DNA of 64,000 nt from Gadus chalcogrammus (GCF_026213295.1 NC_079421.1:16702709-16766708), one strand, 5' to 3'; shown: positions 1 through 28,735, numbered from the stretch's first letter. Translations and numbers: made by a program. The notes: a model not told the origin generated them from the sequence alone.

Positions 1-971
1 AAGAACCTATAGAACCTGCTCTGATGGAAGACAATTCCTTCTTCTTCTCCTTCTCCTGTCAACGGTGGCCTGCAGCTTTTCCTAATTAGCCCATTGTGGA
101 TCGAGTTTTGCTGGCTGCTCTCTTGACAGATGGTCGGATTAGCCCGGGGTTTGAAGATGATGGCCACTTTAATCTGAGGAGCTAATCCCCTTGCCTACTC
201 CCTTGGATTTCCTGGTTAATCCCTGCAGGAAGGAAAGGAAAGGAAAGGAGGTGACCAGTGGACCAGCATATGAGGAAAGGCCTGGATTATTCTGGAAGAA
301 ATGAGGAGCCTTCTGGATTGAGTGAGTGTGATCTGTCCAACCCAAAAATAGCTCTCATAATGGCAGTCGAGAGAATGGACCAGTTTATATCTAAAATCTT
401 TAGACTATAGTTTGAATTTGCTAATGGATTGAACTATTGTCGTTTGGTATAAAAAATATCTTTTGACACCATACACTATTATTATCTCATCAGAGCTTAA
501 AGAAACCAAACATCTTTTGTTCTCTCTTTGTCATATTCTTTGCTCAGTGGCACATTTTTAATCATTAACTATTAATGATGACTATGTGAACATGGCTGTT
601 ATGAAGCTGTTCAGCCTCCAACCGTCATTTAAATTGCCCGTAACAGCAACGTGATAACATTTTATTGGTAAACAAAAGAACCCCATACCAACGTTGTTTT
701 TAACCTGTCTTGATGCGGTTCAGGTTTTTCTTGGCAGCGACGTGACCATAGGGTAAAAAAACAAATTACTCTTCATTTTAAATCTATAACGACAGTTTAT
801 TTGTGATCAACATCAAAGCATATTCTGCCCCCCCCCCCCCCCAAAAAAATACAGTAAAGTAAATCAAAAAAATCTTATTTTAATGTTGACACATTATTTC
901 GGTTGAGTAAAAAAAGGAAAGAAAGCGAAATCGTCTCCGGGCGAGGATGACGCATGGCTGCCCCCTGGTGG
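1..971. other. taf7 3' UTR and downstream sequence
   Basis: No coding exon is visible here. The part nearest 971 is the 3' UTR of taf7, which is read on the minus strand. A C-run ends at about 842. Two minus-strand AATAAA hexamers lie at 796-801 and 661-666. The first 600 bases show no gene signal that I can support. Confidence 0.5.
796..801 (-). promoter_or_regulatory. taf7: Candidate taf7 poly(A) signal
   Basis: A minus-strand AATAAA lies about 170 bases past the taf7 stop codon. A second AATAAA at 661-666 is an alternative. Neither cleavage site can be verified without transcripts. Confidence 0.4.
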
Positions 972-7747
<6,776 letters not shown>

Positions 7748-8632
7748 GCTATAGCTGAATTTAGGATTTACACCTTAAACCGTAATCGGAAGAGTAAAAG
7801 ATAAAACAGACATCTATGAGAGAAACAGTCTCTTTACGCTTGGCGAAAACTGCTGGAATGATAGCTACCGTAGTCTCTCTTTGCTAAGTTCGAGTAGAGA
7901 CGGACATTGAACCATTATACTTTTTCAGTTGTTTTATGTCTTTTCGCTTGGCTATTTTGAATAAAATAGCAATTGTATATTTTCCTCAAATGTATATGTT
8001 CTTGCTTTTGTTCGCTATTTCAGTTCGTAGTCTAATATTTACGAAGTGTATTTATCTTGAAAGTCTTCATTTTCCGGGACACATGAAACTTTGAACACAT
8101 CATTAGAGCCAGTGTGGTGTGGTGCGACATTGTCAACATTGCGCCATAGGGATAAACGTTTTACATTTCAACATTATAGTGTCGTTTTATAATATGTAAA
8201 GCGCGTATTTTTACAGGTTTAGCGAGGTTTCTTATCCAATATAATAAAAACAGCAGTTATAAAATCGTTATGCCCCGTTATGCCAGCCTGCTCTCTTCCA
8301 GTTCAAAGCATACACTTCACAATAATAGCACCCAAACATGACCGATTCCCAAGACGTAAATAACTATTTAAACTAGCAATTTTCTATAATGACTTTTATA
8401 AACCCAACATAAATTGTCATTCAGTGGGACTTTAGCACTATTGACTTATATCTAGGATTTAATTATTTGTTTTTTTTTAAATCCTTCTGCAAGATATTTT
8501 CGCTTCCGGGGCAGGAATATTTTTTCTGTGTTGCTGTCGTTTTTCTGCTGTCCACATTACAGGTTGCAGTAAAATAGTCACGTTTTGATTTTCGATGCCG
8601 ACAGTGCGACATTTGACGGCTGAATCACAATA
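7748..8632. promoter_or_regulatory. Head-to-head taf7 / slc9a6 intergenic region, likely shared promoter
   Basis: The taf7 and slc9a6 start codons are 885 bp apart on opposite strands, so both promoters and both 5' UTRs must fit here unless non-coding first exons lie elsewhere. ETS-like cores are visible: CTTCCGG at 8503-8509, TTCCGGG at 8072-8078 and CGGAAG at 7787-7792. No clear TATA box was picked out and the region is not strongly GC-rich. Promoter function is inferred from gene arrangement. Confidence 0.6.
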
Positions 8633-15925
<7,293 letters not shown>

Positions 15926-17560
15926 TCCCATCCCCCCCCCATCTCTGCGTCACCCCCCCCCCCCCCCCACTCCAGTGGAGCCGGGAGCCGGTGGACTTCT
16001 CAAACTTCTTCTTCTTTCTTAAAACTTCTCGCACCTTTTGCATTTCTAACTCTCTACCGTTAATCACTCCTAAATCCGCTCATCACTGCTTAAGGGGACT
16101 CCCCATCTCTACCTCATTCTCGTTCTGCTCCTTCTTCCCCCCCCTGCCTGGGCGTCCACCGTACCTGTGATGTATGTCTTTATTTATTAGTTAGTTGGTT
16201 TTGTTTTTTAAATATTCCATTCTTAAGTTTCGCTTTGAATGTGTGGCAATCACCTCACCAGTAACGAATGCACAGGAGGTCCAACAGCATGCGTTTAGTC
16301 AAAGAAAATCGCCAGTTAATTTACATGTAATCGCAATTCCCCACTATAACTTTGATTATGCATGCAAAGGACGGTGGCTTGATTTGGACGTTTTCGGGAA
16401 CTAGGGTTTGTTGATCTGGCGACCGTAATGTCGCTGCCCTCTCTTGTAGTCAGGGCCTAGCTGCGACCCAGTGGCTCCACCTGTCTAACCCTACATTTGA
16501 TTTACAATCAAGTGCCTGGTGGTTGTAGCTCTATGCCTGGCCAACCCGTTCCTGGGTTTCCGAGGTGCCGGAATGTTTTTTTTTGACTGGGCAGTTTGTG
16601 GATGGGCAGGTCCTGCAATTGTAGTTTTTTTGGGCAGGCGTTTCAAAATATCTGCTCTGTCTGTATGGTAGCATTGTACTCCATGGAGTTTTTCCGTCCG
16701 TGTTATGTGCTTGTACAATAGGCCACGATGTGATGCCAGTGACTGAGCACAGAAGAGGCGGATCCCTCCCAGTGACCTTTGGCTGTGATTCAGAGAGGGA
16801 TTTGACACCTTATTTTAGAAGCGGGGGCCTGCTCTCGGGAGATTGGAGGGTCTGTTGTTTTTGAGTGATGAGATCCAACTACAGTCCTAATAGTCAAGGC
16901 TAGAGACATTTATTTGTCCTGCATTTGGAACGTTTTATGGGGGGGGGGGGAAAGGGAGGAGCTAAATGCGGGTGACTTCCAGTGTTTTCTATCCTCTTTG
17001 CGACTTGGCTTCAGTACCATGAGCTAGTTACAAAATGATCATACATGTAGCATTGTCTACATTTTATATTACAATCGTGCTGCACACTCTTGTGCTGGAG
17101 TCTATCCATTTTTTTTGTGTCCCTTTTCGAAACAAAGATTCCCTTCCTGAAATGTTGATCAATTTAATGTAGCTGAATATTTGGGCCGATGTGATTGGTA
17201 GTCCGACAACAATTTGAGTTGGGAGAGAAATGCAGACTTATGGTTTTGATGTTCATCTATTTGAGTTCTACGCATCATCATCATCATCAATACGGGGTCG
17301 TTGATACAGATGAGCATGCATGACAACGACTGCAGGCCCAAGCCAATGATTAATTCCACTGAATTCAGATGACTGTATTAGCACTGCGTTTCCCCTGGTT
17401 GGATCCTCTCTGATACAATGAGGTGTTACAGGATTGCATATAAGCAACCGTGTCAAATGTATTGCACATAACGTATGGGTACCATTTCTTTGGACGTTTC
17501 ATACATTTAAATGGAAAGATTTATGTAAATAAATATTTAAAATAATTACTTTTATAGGTT
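15926..17560 (+). other. slc9a6: slc9a6 3' UTR (probable)
   Basis: Sequence after the stop with C-runs near 15950-15970 and no coding exon. An AATAAA at 17528-17533 is a plausible end. Later hexamers at 17745-17750 and 18979-18984 could extend it. Length is inferred. Confidence 0.5.
17528..17533 (+). promoter_or_regulatory. slc9a6: Candidate slc9a6 poly(A) signal
   Basis: AATAAA in an AT-rich context about 1.6 kb after the stop. Later AATAAA copies at 17745-17750 and 18979-18984 are alternatives. Confidence 0.4.
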
Positions 17561-20330
17561 GTGAGCGGCCAGATAACGTAAAATCTCTGTAGCGCATGCA
17601 GTTGGTTGCCGCCGACTCCTTTCTCCCGGTTGTTTGGTGTGGTCTAAAAGGCAGGAAGTGTTGACAGACTGTCGCCGGGGCAACACTGTGTTGATGTTGA
17701 GGGAAGCGGGCCAGCTGCCAGACATGGCTAACAGGGTGGTTTAGAATAAAAGCCGTAGCACTTCAGCCTGCGGGGAGATAAGAACAGTTGGCCCTTGCTG
17801 AGTTTAGAGCTAAACGATAGCAGTGGGTGGGGTTGAGGAAGCAAGGGAATGGAAATGGAGGTTTGTCAGTGGATGGGAGGGGATTGGGGGGGGGGGGGGG
17901 GGGGGGAAGCTGGAGGGGATGGTGTTTTGCCTTTCACTGTTATCTTCTGCTGTGCAGGAATGTTCATGACTTCATTTTCTGTCCCTCCACATTGCATCGT
18001 GAAGGAAATTGTTCATTTTTATGTGTTATTTTATGTTTTTTTACTATGAATATTTTATTGTGAGGAAGGGGAGCGATGACGTTGACAGGCATGAGATTTA
18101 GCCATTTTGCACTCCTTTGAGATATTCTGTTGTTTTTTTATTTGTTTTGTTTGTTAGTTTTGTCGATTGTCTTGCTATGATGTGTCTTATCCGAGTGCTG
18201 CTTATGAATTATTTCGCTTATGTTTTGGAAGGTGGTGGATCCCAAATAATGATTCATGTCAATCTGCAGTCAAAAACCTTTTTGATTTATCACTCTGTCA
18301 AAATATATATTTACATATTATTATAACATTTCCTAAAATTAAGGTTGAAGTGAGAATTTTAAGTAGAAGCATACTTCAATTTGCCATATTTATCATTAAA
18401 CCGTTCAGGCCATTGTAATGAATTCTAGAAAAGAACAGAAACGTAGATTCCTGTTTGCCCATCCATGACCTTTTCCAGAGAGTGACTCACTCTCATTCAC
18501 TCCATAAGTCTTACATTCTGCGGGGGAAAAATCAAAAGAAAACTTGTACGCCGCTATTTTTGGATGATCAACCGATACCATATTTGCATAGGCCCATATA
18601 GGTCTACATACTTGCCTGTACTGCTCTGCCAGTATATGTTCTCTCCATGTACCCTGAATGGTAACTAAACTTGTGATTGGGGTCAATCAATTGTGTCTGA
18701 TGTAGCTGACCGAAGGGTCTTACCGTGCCCTGCGTATACACTGCAAAGTGTGTTTGTGAGAGCGAGCCAGAGAATCTTAATGTCTAAGTGATCTGTACTC
18801 ACACTTAAGAGTGTGTGTGTATGTTGGAGAATTCTGTGTGCATGACTGAGAGAGAGCGAGAGAGGGCGAGAGAGAGAGAAAGACTATGTGCCGTCTCTCT
18901 TCCTCGGTGATGCAGGTACGGAGTGTTTACATCATCTGTGTAACTATACCCTCACCTGTTCATGTGCGTGCAACGTCTAATAAACAGAACCCTGTGCTTT
19001 TGATTGAAACTTTCTTCTGTTTGTCTCTGCGGTGTCTCCGGTTACCTCACCTGGCATTAATGAGCCTCAGTCTCTGCAACGTTCCAGAGACATCCCGTCT
19101 CGGACTGCGTTGTCCATCGATGACGCAAACGGTTTAACTTTGAGATCATCAATCCACTGTCTTTCCCCTTTGTCTGAATTTATAGTGTTTCTCCCTCCGA
19201 GACAACTTCTCGTCTAACTCCTTTCTTTCCCTAGGAAAGGTACTTTCAAAGTAATCCTTCTGCAAACCAGCTGGGTTCAATTTAGATTTTGGTATGGAAG
19301 TGTTCCATACATGGCTTACCTGATATGACCATATACGGTAGCTTATATAATATACTGATACGCTATTGGCTAGCGTATCAGTGCTTCAGAAAGTAGCATG
19401 GATTGTTATTTTGGAGCTCTTTTAGTAGTGGTTCACTACTACGCCATGATATCTCTGCGGTCTGAAACGACATGTCCTGGCTGCATGAAATGATTAAGTA
19501 TCCTCCAGATGTGGAGTTAACACTGATTAAAAAGTCCGTTCTCAAGGGGAACTGGTGTATTTTCCTGAAGGATAAGTGAGAGGACTTTTATTATTTTCCG
19601 TTTTTTTCACCCAAGCACATTTTCTTCTGGATAGGTCACACACTCCTAATATGGTCACAACACTCCACTCCAGGCTTTCCCAGAATTCTTTATTATCTTT
19701 ATTTCTTCTTTTTCTATACCTATATGTTTAAAGATCACCGCGTTCTGTATACCATCTCGTCTTTATCATTGCTAAATGTCAGTCAGATTGTTTATTTTGA
19801 TTTAAGATGAAATTATGTATTGATGGGCTACAACTTTTTTATTTTACTGCAGTAGACTCACTTACACTGTGTTGGAGCAGTGGGATGTTAATGGCAAGAC
19901 AATTAATTTATTTTGTGAACATTAGAACTCGTCTGGTCCAGTTGTGTAGCAAAAAATACATCCCCATCCGACCATCCGTCTCCTCAAAGTCACCTTCTGA
20001 AACAGCAACCCGCATCAATTACAGTTTTCAATTTGCAGTTGTAAGAAGAAAGCTGGAGCCTAAATCCCAGTTCGAAATATTTACTTTAGTTTTAGAATGA
20101 GTCATCTTGATACAATTTCTCGCCGTCCTCTTGACCAAAGAAGGAGGGCAGTGAACATGAATAAAAAAACAGATCCGATGGTGGGGTTGCGTAATGTATT
20201 GTATCTTCTTTTTTTTTTTTAAACAACTTAACGTTGGAATGGCGCCCATCCGAAGCGGACCGAAAAAAACACGCCAAAACAAATGAGAGATTTCCGTTTT
20301 ATTTACACGCAGTACATCAGTGCTATGTGG
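17561..20330. other. Intergenic region between slc9a6 and fhl1
   Basis: It contains a G-run at about 17887-17906, GA-rich sequence near 18847-18880 and AT-rich sequence. I see no exon-like segment on either strand. Confidence 0.6.
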
Positions 20331-20333
20331 TTG

Positions 20334-20487
20334 TTTATAAGATCAGCACACAGACGCTTCTGAGCGTGACTGTAGAGTTTTTATTTTTTTCCCTACTTTG
20401 CTCCTCCTGTCTTTAAAGCGGGCTGCTTATACCTCTTGCTCCAAGTCGTTGAAGGTTGAAGGCTACTGTTCGTCTGCATTTACAAAG
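20334..20487 (+). promoter_or_regulatory. fhl1: Candidate fhl1 promoter and non-coding first exon
   Basis: A TATA-like TTTATAAGA near 20333-20341 is followed, after about 145 bases, by a strong donor (ACAAAG then GTGAGT at 20488). The first coding exon of fhl1 has an acceptor 29 bases before its ATG, so a non-coding upstream exon must exist. This is one possible position. Human FHL1 is known to use several 5' non-coding exons. Confidence 0.25.
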
Positions 20488-20816
20488 GTGAGTTTTACAT
20501 CACTTAACAGAGCACTTTTTTTTTTTGGAATGCCTTTTATTTATGAGGGTTACATCGCGTAGCGTAGCCTATCTCAGTTATTGCCTTAGAAAATAGTTTA
20601 GTTGTCATAAAGTAGCTTACTTTGTAAAAGATGAATTCCATTTTTTGCATGTTTCAGGAAATTATTAAATATGTTATAGGCTATATAACATATTAATATT
20701 CTTTTTTATTCTTTCTTAATAGTTACCTATTATTGTCATAGTCATCAAAGAGAATGGAGCAATAGGATTTTTTGCATCCTTAACATAGGTCAGACAAGAC
20801 AAAACCAAGCTGCAAT

Positions 20817-20818
<2 letters not shown>

Positions 20819-20892
<74 letters not shown>
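20819..20892. repeat. (CT)n microsatellite
   Basis: About 36 uninterrupted CT copies. Confidence 0.97.
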
Positions 20893-20897
<5 letters not shown>

Positions 20898-22652
20898 CAT
20901 GTTGGACAGCTGCCAAACCAAGTACATGATGTCATCAAAGATTTTCTCTTTTATGGTTCCTGTATGACATCACCTATTGCGCAGGAGGGTAAAACACATA
21001 AAAAAAAGCTTGAAATGCCCTTATAATTACATTCAGACTTTTCTTCTTTGTCTGCAGATTTTTTTTTACTATAAATAAGAATTTATGTACTCATTCATCT
21101 GGAACACATATTTTTAGATTTGAATGCACCTCATTGTGTTTTATGTAATGTGTTGTTAAGTTGAAAGGGCACAACACTCATATTTTTCATATTAATGTCG
21201 ACATTTACTTGATGACAGGATTTTTTGTTATCTTGAACCAGAGAACAAGTTGGCGTATACCAACTTTTTGTTTACGTTTGTCTAAACCCTAAGCCTTGCT
21301 AGTGCTTAAGACATATTTTTTAAGCTTAATTTTTCATTTAAAATAGGGTTCACTTTAAGTGCGACTGGTAGAGAGAAAGTTAAGGTTAGGGATGGATCGA
21401 AAGACAGGGAGGTGGAGGGATGTCACACACAGCGGACACAAAGTATTAAGCTAATCTGAACTAAGCATGCACTCCTCTCAGAGAAGTTCTCATCCACAGT
21501 TCTTTTTAAACAGTTGCATTCAGTTTCCAATATTTAGCTCTAAAAAAATACAAAGGACAGTTTCACAAATGATTTGAGCGAGTTGATGTGTATTGGGGTT
21601 AGAGCGAAAAAAGAAATGCAAATCCGATAGCTCGAAAAAACCCAACAAATCCGATCACCAAACGATGAACATTATTGAATAATCAGGACCAAGTAGAGAG
21701 CTAATCAAATATAAAAAATAAAAAAACATCAAGTGTGGATGAAAGTTGTACCTGTAATACTGCTAATATAAAGCCTGACATCGACCAAAATAACTATGGA
21801 CGCATTGGATAAACCTACAACCAAGCATAGCAATGAACATTATGTGATGTAGAGCCGTAGAGCCGTAGTCAGTTGGTAAATCAAACATTTACTGAATCCT
21901 GTTTGTGTAATACTTTCAACCGACTGTTCCACTTCAGTGGCATCCATCTTGGTTTTTTGACGGAAGTGCTGGAGGTTGGCCAGACGCATCTGCCAGAGCA
22001 AATAAAAACACGAGCTCGGTGATGCGTCTGGTTCCCAGGCTTACTAATATGATTCATCGATGCAGATAAACATTATGCTACTCTGGTATTTCACATCAAC
22101 ACAACAATGAAATATTTCTACGATGGAAATATGTATGACTCCTGATAAAAAAGTAGCAGTAGACAGACTTAATAGTATTTTAATAGAGACTCTTGAGTCA
22201 TAAAATACCAGCCTGTGTGTGTGTGTGTGTATGTGTGTGTCTCCGTGGAGGTGTGAGGGAAAATAAGACATCAACCCCCCCCTCACCTCTTTAAATGAGA
22301 CCCTGCTGCTCATTAGTGGAACACATTGACCTAGCTGATGTGCGCACAACGGCCCGTAGCCTTTTCTTCCTCTTGATAAAATGTTATTGTGTTTCGAAGT
22401 TGGCCCTCCTGGCCCTTTGTTCAGCCAGAAATCACACGTGTGTGTCTGTGTTTGGCGTTTTTGTCCTACGCACTGCTTGTTAGTGCTTTCGTAGCCAGCC
22501 TTGTGTGTATCCGAGCATTTCTCTGTCTGTGTGTTGGTGATTTATTGTGTGTGTATAATATGTATGGCTCTATCTGTTGTGGAGTAACAGTTGCCAGTGG
22601 TAGCGTTTATCTTCCTGACTTTGATTGACTGACTCTCGCACATTTCTTTCTT

Positions 22653-22729
22653 TCTCTCTCTCTCTCTCTTTCTATTTTTTCTTTCTCTCTCTCTCTTTCT
22701 CGCTCTCATCTTTCTTTCTCTCATCTCTC

Positions 22730-22802
<73 letters not shown>

Positions 22803-22878
22803 GCTCACTCGCTCACTCACTCACTCACTCACTCACTCACTCGCTCACTCACTCACTCACTCACTCACTCACTCACTC
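22653..22878. repeat. Compound pyrimidine repeat: (TC)n then (TCAC)n
   Basis: A CT/CTTT-rich tract runs to about 22800 and changes to a tetranucleotide TCAC array of about 19 units at 22803-22878. The tetranucleotide looks derived from the dinucleotide. Confidence 0.95.
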
Positions 22879-23450
22879 TTCTCGCTCTGTGGGCTAGCCA
22901 GGAATGGAGGGTGACTCAATACGAAACACTGTTCTGGGCCAGCATTCACATTGAGGAACGAGGTTGCAGGTACATTAGGCTCTCTCGTCTTGTCTGTGTA
23001 ATCTTGTGTAAACTCCTACGATGAATGGTGGGGTAGAGTGGGAGGAGATGTGTGTTTATTCCTGCTCCACTTGGGAGAACTTATATTTAATGTAATGGAA
23101 TAGCTCTCTCAACCTGTCTCTAAAGGGTCCCTTTCCAGCAAACTGGTCATTAAATAAATGGTCCATTACAGGAAGGGAGAGAAAAACAACCTGTGGCACC
23201 CACAATGGGCCTTATTTACCTTGCAGCCATCTTGGTTTCTACGCGCTAGCTGAATTCTGTGTTCAGACTCTCCACCGAGCTAGCGTTTAGAATCAAAATG
23301 GAACCAATGGCAGCTAGGGGATTAAGCCCCATCGTGAAATGATTGAGAGAAGTGAAGAGAATGCATCATAGATTATTCATACTAAATTGCTTATAATAAA
23401 GTACATGTCTGCTATCACTTAATTAATAATTTAAGCTTCAAAATTACATA

Positions 23451-23454
<4 letters not shown>

Positions 23455-23499
<45 letters not shown>

Positions 23500-23512
23500 T
23501 ATATATATATTA
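23455..23512. repeat. (AT)n microsatellite
   Basis: AT dinucleotides, interrupted once by AA, lead into TTATTTATTTATTT at the edge of a probable interspersed repeat. Confidence 0.95.
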
Positions 23513-24050
23513 TTTATTTATTTAAAAGGGACAGTGTGCATTAATCAAACATGGCCATTGAATCGGACATATAAATGCACCAGATTTAGTTAAAAAACTA
23601 TTTTTCATCTGTAGTCCCTGGCAGGGTGATCTTAGAACATACAAAAGCATAAAAGCAACACAACATATAGTTAGACAGATGATTGACATCAACATTATAT
23701 GGACAAAAAACATAAAATCGGTAAACGTGGAGCTCTTAAGCAGTTAGTAAGCTCACAATCACAGACAAGAGGGAGGTTAGTATAGCATTACCACACTCAA
23801 GGGAACACATTACCTATGGTCCAGTATCCATTGCTTTATGGATTTAGGGAAATAGTTTATGTTTGTATTATTCCTAAATTCAATTGGTATGCACTGGAGT
23901 TCCAGGTGTGTGCTGCTCGATAAGAGAAAGCTGACTAAGTAAAATGTTCTTCTGTATGGTATTTTGCAGTCCCCACTAGCAGAAGATTTTGTTGTTTTGT
24001 ACAAACCGAAAAAAGAAAAAATGAATAGTTGATATAGCACTGATAAATCT
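23513..24050. mobile_element. Possible interspersed retroposon fragment
   Basis: The segment begins with a TTTATT-type simple repeat followed by AAAAGGGACAGTGTGCATTA. From memory this resembles the end of a common fish non-LTR repeat. No coding remnant was recognised and the boundaries are guesses. Confidence 0.3.
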
Positions 24051-24384
24051 TTATTATGAGATGCTATGGTACTTCAATAATAATAACACAATGTATATAA
24101 TAATACAACTTAAAACATTAAATATTAAATAAATAAAGGTCATTCTTTCCTATACATGGAAACATGTTATTTATGGCATATCATGTGTAGCTAATGATGA
24201 TGTCATGAGCAATTTCCATTTGCGGAAAAGCAGGGATTAGGAAACAGTTGGTAGGCAGGGGGGCAGTGGTGGTGGAGCCATGGGGGTGTCTGGAGGTCTG
24301 GCCCCAGATTCAGTACCTCGCTGGTACTGACTATTGTTGCTCGATCATGTGATAAAGCCACTGCCCAGATTAAATGCACAAACA

Positions 24385-24418
<34 letters not shown>

Positions 24419-24422
24419 ACAC
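24385..24422. repeat. (CA)n microsatellite
   Basis: A short CA array with one TACA interruption. Confidence 0.9.
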
Positions 24423-26803
24423 TTGAACAACCAAATTCTCTCTATCTCTGTCTCTTTAACACCCACACACATGTGTGTGAATGTTGCACATCCAGCCACA
24501 CAAATTCACACCACATCATCTTCAGTCAAATCACACTCCAGAACATGTTTTGCTACCATCTTTCTCCTAAGCACATAAGTGGCGCTGGACAGATAAAAAA
24601 CAAGGCAGGCCCGAGCCAGCTTCGGAATAAACAGCCCTACGAATGTTGATGGCAGACAACCACCACCAACAGAATTATTGGGAAAAAGCCAGCAGGAGGC
24701 ACTGTCAGATGCGCAGATGAAGTGAAGATGGATGGATTAGGGAGAGGGAGGGAAGGTCTGAATTATTGTTGTTTGTGTCTGCAAGCGTCTCTATGATGTC
24801 GGTTGACTCCTGTAGCTGGATGTAATGCAGGATAAATTTAAACTTCCATTAAGCATGTCCTGCTATGCTTAATGGACCACATATTATCTGTAATTACACC
24901 CAGATGCCCCTGAATGATGAAGCGCTTGGACACGGACACACACTCTCACACAAGCTTTTTTTTGTGTTGAAATACGAGGGTCAGTGTTGCCAGAATCATT
25001 ATCAATGATTAAGTCCGTCCATCTGCATCAGCCTAAGGGAGACAGACAGACAGGCGATGACGAACAACAACATGGACACATAGATCTATTATAACTTCCT
25101 AAAGGACAACTTTGATGACTTCAGCATCAACCCGCTGATTCATACGTTCCTATGTCTCTCCTTAGCGGGTAGTATTACGTACATCTGTCGGTGTCTTTTC
25201 TTTGAGACGTGATGTCAAAGGACCCACCGTGTCTTTTGAAAAGCCCTACACCTTTGGTTGAAAGGTCACTCAGTAGCAGTATCAAGTGCACCGTGGCCTC
25301 TTCTTGTTTATTTATTAGCGTCATGATCACATAGCCCAGGAATCCCCAATCCCCAATCGCCTACTTGATCCATCCCCACTGAATAATGGCATTAACCCAA
25401 TACCTCTGTTGCATGTCCTAAAAAGGACCTTGTTGGCTCTGGACGTCAGGTGGGGGCCGGGCTGGTGTTGGGGGTCCTGGGTGTGTCAGTGTAAGGGTGA
25501 GGGTCACACCAGGGTATATAGTACACACCCACTACAGTATGGGCACCATGGGTCTCCCGTGGATGCTACTGCTACTGCCGGCCTCTTTGGGTTTCTAGTT
25601 CCATCTTCTCTGTTAGCTGGAGGAACACTACCCAAACACAAACATGTCTTTCAGGCACACAGGTAAGGCAAGATCTGTCATGTGTTCATTGACTATGAAG
25701 CATTCAGTTATTGGGCGGATACATTTGTCGAAATATGACTTAGAGTGAATCTTTCATACTATTGCAGATTTATAATATAAAAGACCATGCTTATTAATTC
25801 CTACACTTAGGTGCGGACAATGGGGTCAAAACCTAGATCTGCTCAGCAATCAAACACCCTGCCTATAATATATACATTACAGACGTGATGTAGTGATAGT
25901 AATTCTGTGTTATCGGTTACATACATTTAGGATATTTACTTTCAAGATACATGTTTCGCAAAGCTGTTTGAGTTGGAGTTCTATTGGTTGTTTAGGATGG
26001 TAGGAATCACTAGCCTGGTTTCCAGACCTCATGATGCGACTTAGGTTCAGAGAGGTGGTACGGCAGCCGTCTGCTAGCTCCGGGTGATTATAGACTACAG
26101 GGAAATAATTGAATTTGTTGGACAATTATGTGTGGGATGCTGAAGGGCATCGCCTAGCAGGGAGCGGAGTTACAGAGCAGGAAGGAGAGACGGACTGTTT
26201 CCAAATCCGACTCATTATAGGGAAATCGGGTTCCTGTTGGATTTCTTCAGTTTATATGCATTTAGAGATGAAACGTTGATCGTATATGGGGTAGTAGTGT
26301 AAGAAATGATTTAACTGCATAAGATCAAATAAAAAAAAGTGTTTCTTAAACCAACTTCTATGGTTTGTAATAAGTGAAGTGATGTTGTGTTGGCCGGGTG
26401 TTGCCATCTCTGTTCTTGTCCCCAGTTCACTCTCTACAGTCTATCTTTAGCACCACTATGCATGAATCATCATTTAAAGTGGTCCGACTCTGACCTTTCT
26501 CATTAAAGTCCTTTGTTCCCCAGCGGCTGCAATGGTATACCCCAATCCACCCCGATTTAGGAGCCTGGAACATACCACGGCTGTTATAGAGGGGACAGCT
26601 GTCGGGCTGTTTGTGAAAGGAGATTAAGGTCTTGGTCATAGATGAGTCGTGTCTGGAGCCCCAGTGTCTGAACAGTCCCAGAAGTACCCACCCAGTTTGT
26701 TTCTCTGAAAGGTCAACTAGATTGATAAAGGACAGCTTGAACACCAGATCCATGTATTCTGCTTTGAGTGAGGTTATCATGTTCAGTATTGCTATCAGGA
26801 AGG

Positions 26804-27066
<263 letters not shown>

Positions 27067-27198
27067 TGAAAGAGAGAGAGCGGAAGGCAGCACAAGCCAA
27101 ACTTATATCCTCTAGCACAGCTGCAGATAGTCCATCCCTCCCTCCCTCCCCATCACTCCATCCCTCGACCCAGGCTACATCTATCCAACCCTGGCGAT

Positions 27199-27310
<112 letters not shown>

Positions 27311-28295
27311 CTGGGTCTCAGAGTGCATACCCTCAGCCCTGGAGCCCTCGACCCTCTCTCTCTGTCTAACACGGCTGTTTACCACATCCCACTCAAATAG
27401 TTCCAATTCCCTGGTATAAATATTTGCCCCCCCCCCCGTGTTCCTATGGTAACCAGCAGGACTAAATGGCATGGCGACCGGGGCCGTATCCCACCATGGC
27501 CTTCTGATTGTGTTGGGCCGGATTGACACACTTTGACCTTAACAATCATATCTGATGAGAGAATCTCCCGCTGTATTGCACCACATACGCGCACACGCAT
27601 CTATGCAGGGAATGTGTACACACCAGAGAAGGAAATTAACTTTTTTGCCCACCAGCCACTGTGGCAGGTATTTTTAAAAATCTACCAGCCACTCATCTTT
27701 TTTACCAGCCACTTTTTATACGCTATATATTTTTTTAATATATGTGTACATTTTAAACAATATAATAGTAACAATAGATAAGAAGATCTTTTTTTCCTTC
27801 AGAAGTGATTTTTACTGTAAGTAGGTTCTAAGGAACAGAGTTAAAAACCTTACTCTTACCACATATGATAAACAATACACAGGTATCTGCCATGTTAAGT
27901 CATGTTTATTTCAAAGGTCTTATGATGAAAAGTTAACAATAAAACAACATGCATGGCTACACCATCATAACATGTTATTTACATGTGACTGCATACAAAT
28001 TTGTCCACAGACCTGTAACTAAAGAATGATAGTAAGCATTATTGGCCCTTAACACTAATATAAAAAAAAAAAAAGAATTCGAACACCACTACAAAATGGC
28101 GAGCACCCTACATAGTGCACTATATCCGTGATAGGGAACGATTTCGAACACAGCTATGATCTCACGCCGAACGCGTGAGACTTGAGAGCCCTGTTACCGA
28201 TATATTATCCCGGATGTTGACAGTCCCAGTTCAGCAAAAGTGGCGTAGAAGAAGAAGGGGGCCGGATGTTGATCCACCCGCAGACACACATGTGC

Positions 28296-28437
<142 letters not shown>

Positions 28438-28701
28438 CGTAGATTTGAGATGAAGATGTGAGATGTGAGATGAATAATTCTGGGGCGTGCTTAGGGTCCC
28501 CTAGTCTCAATAGACATTCTAATGACCCCCACACACCCCCGCCGGCTGCCTTAGCGGCGTGATGGGAATGCAGGGAATGTCGCTAGCACTCCTCTGTTTA
28601 CATCTTTTTGGACACTAATAGCAAATAACATTGCCTTGCTGAAATGCGGACAGGCAAAGGGTGGATCGTGGTGGTGATGAGGGGACTGGTGTGTGGGATC
28701 G

Positions 28702-28704
28702 TGT

Positions 28705-28735
<31 letters not shown>

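Noticed and set aside
22803..22878. TCAC tandem array considered as a CRISPR-like or regulatory array
   Set aside because: Units are contiguous with no spacers. It is a tetranucleotide microsatellite.
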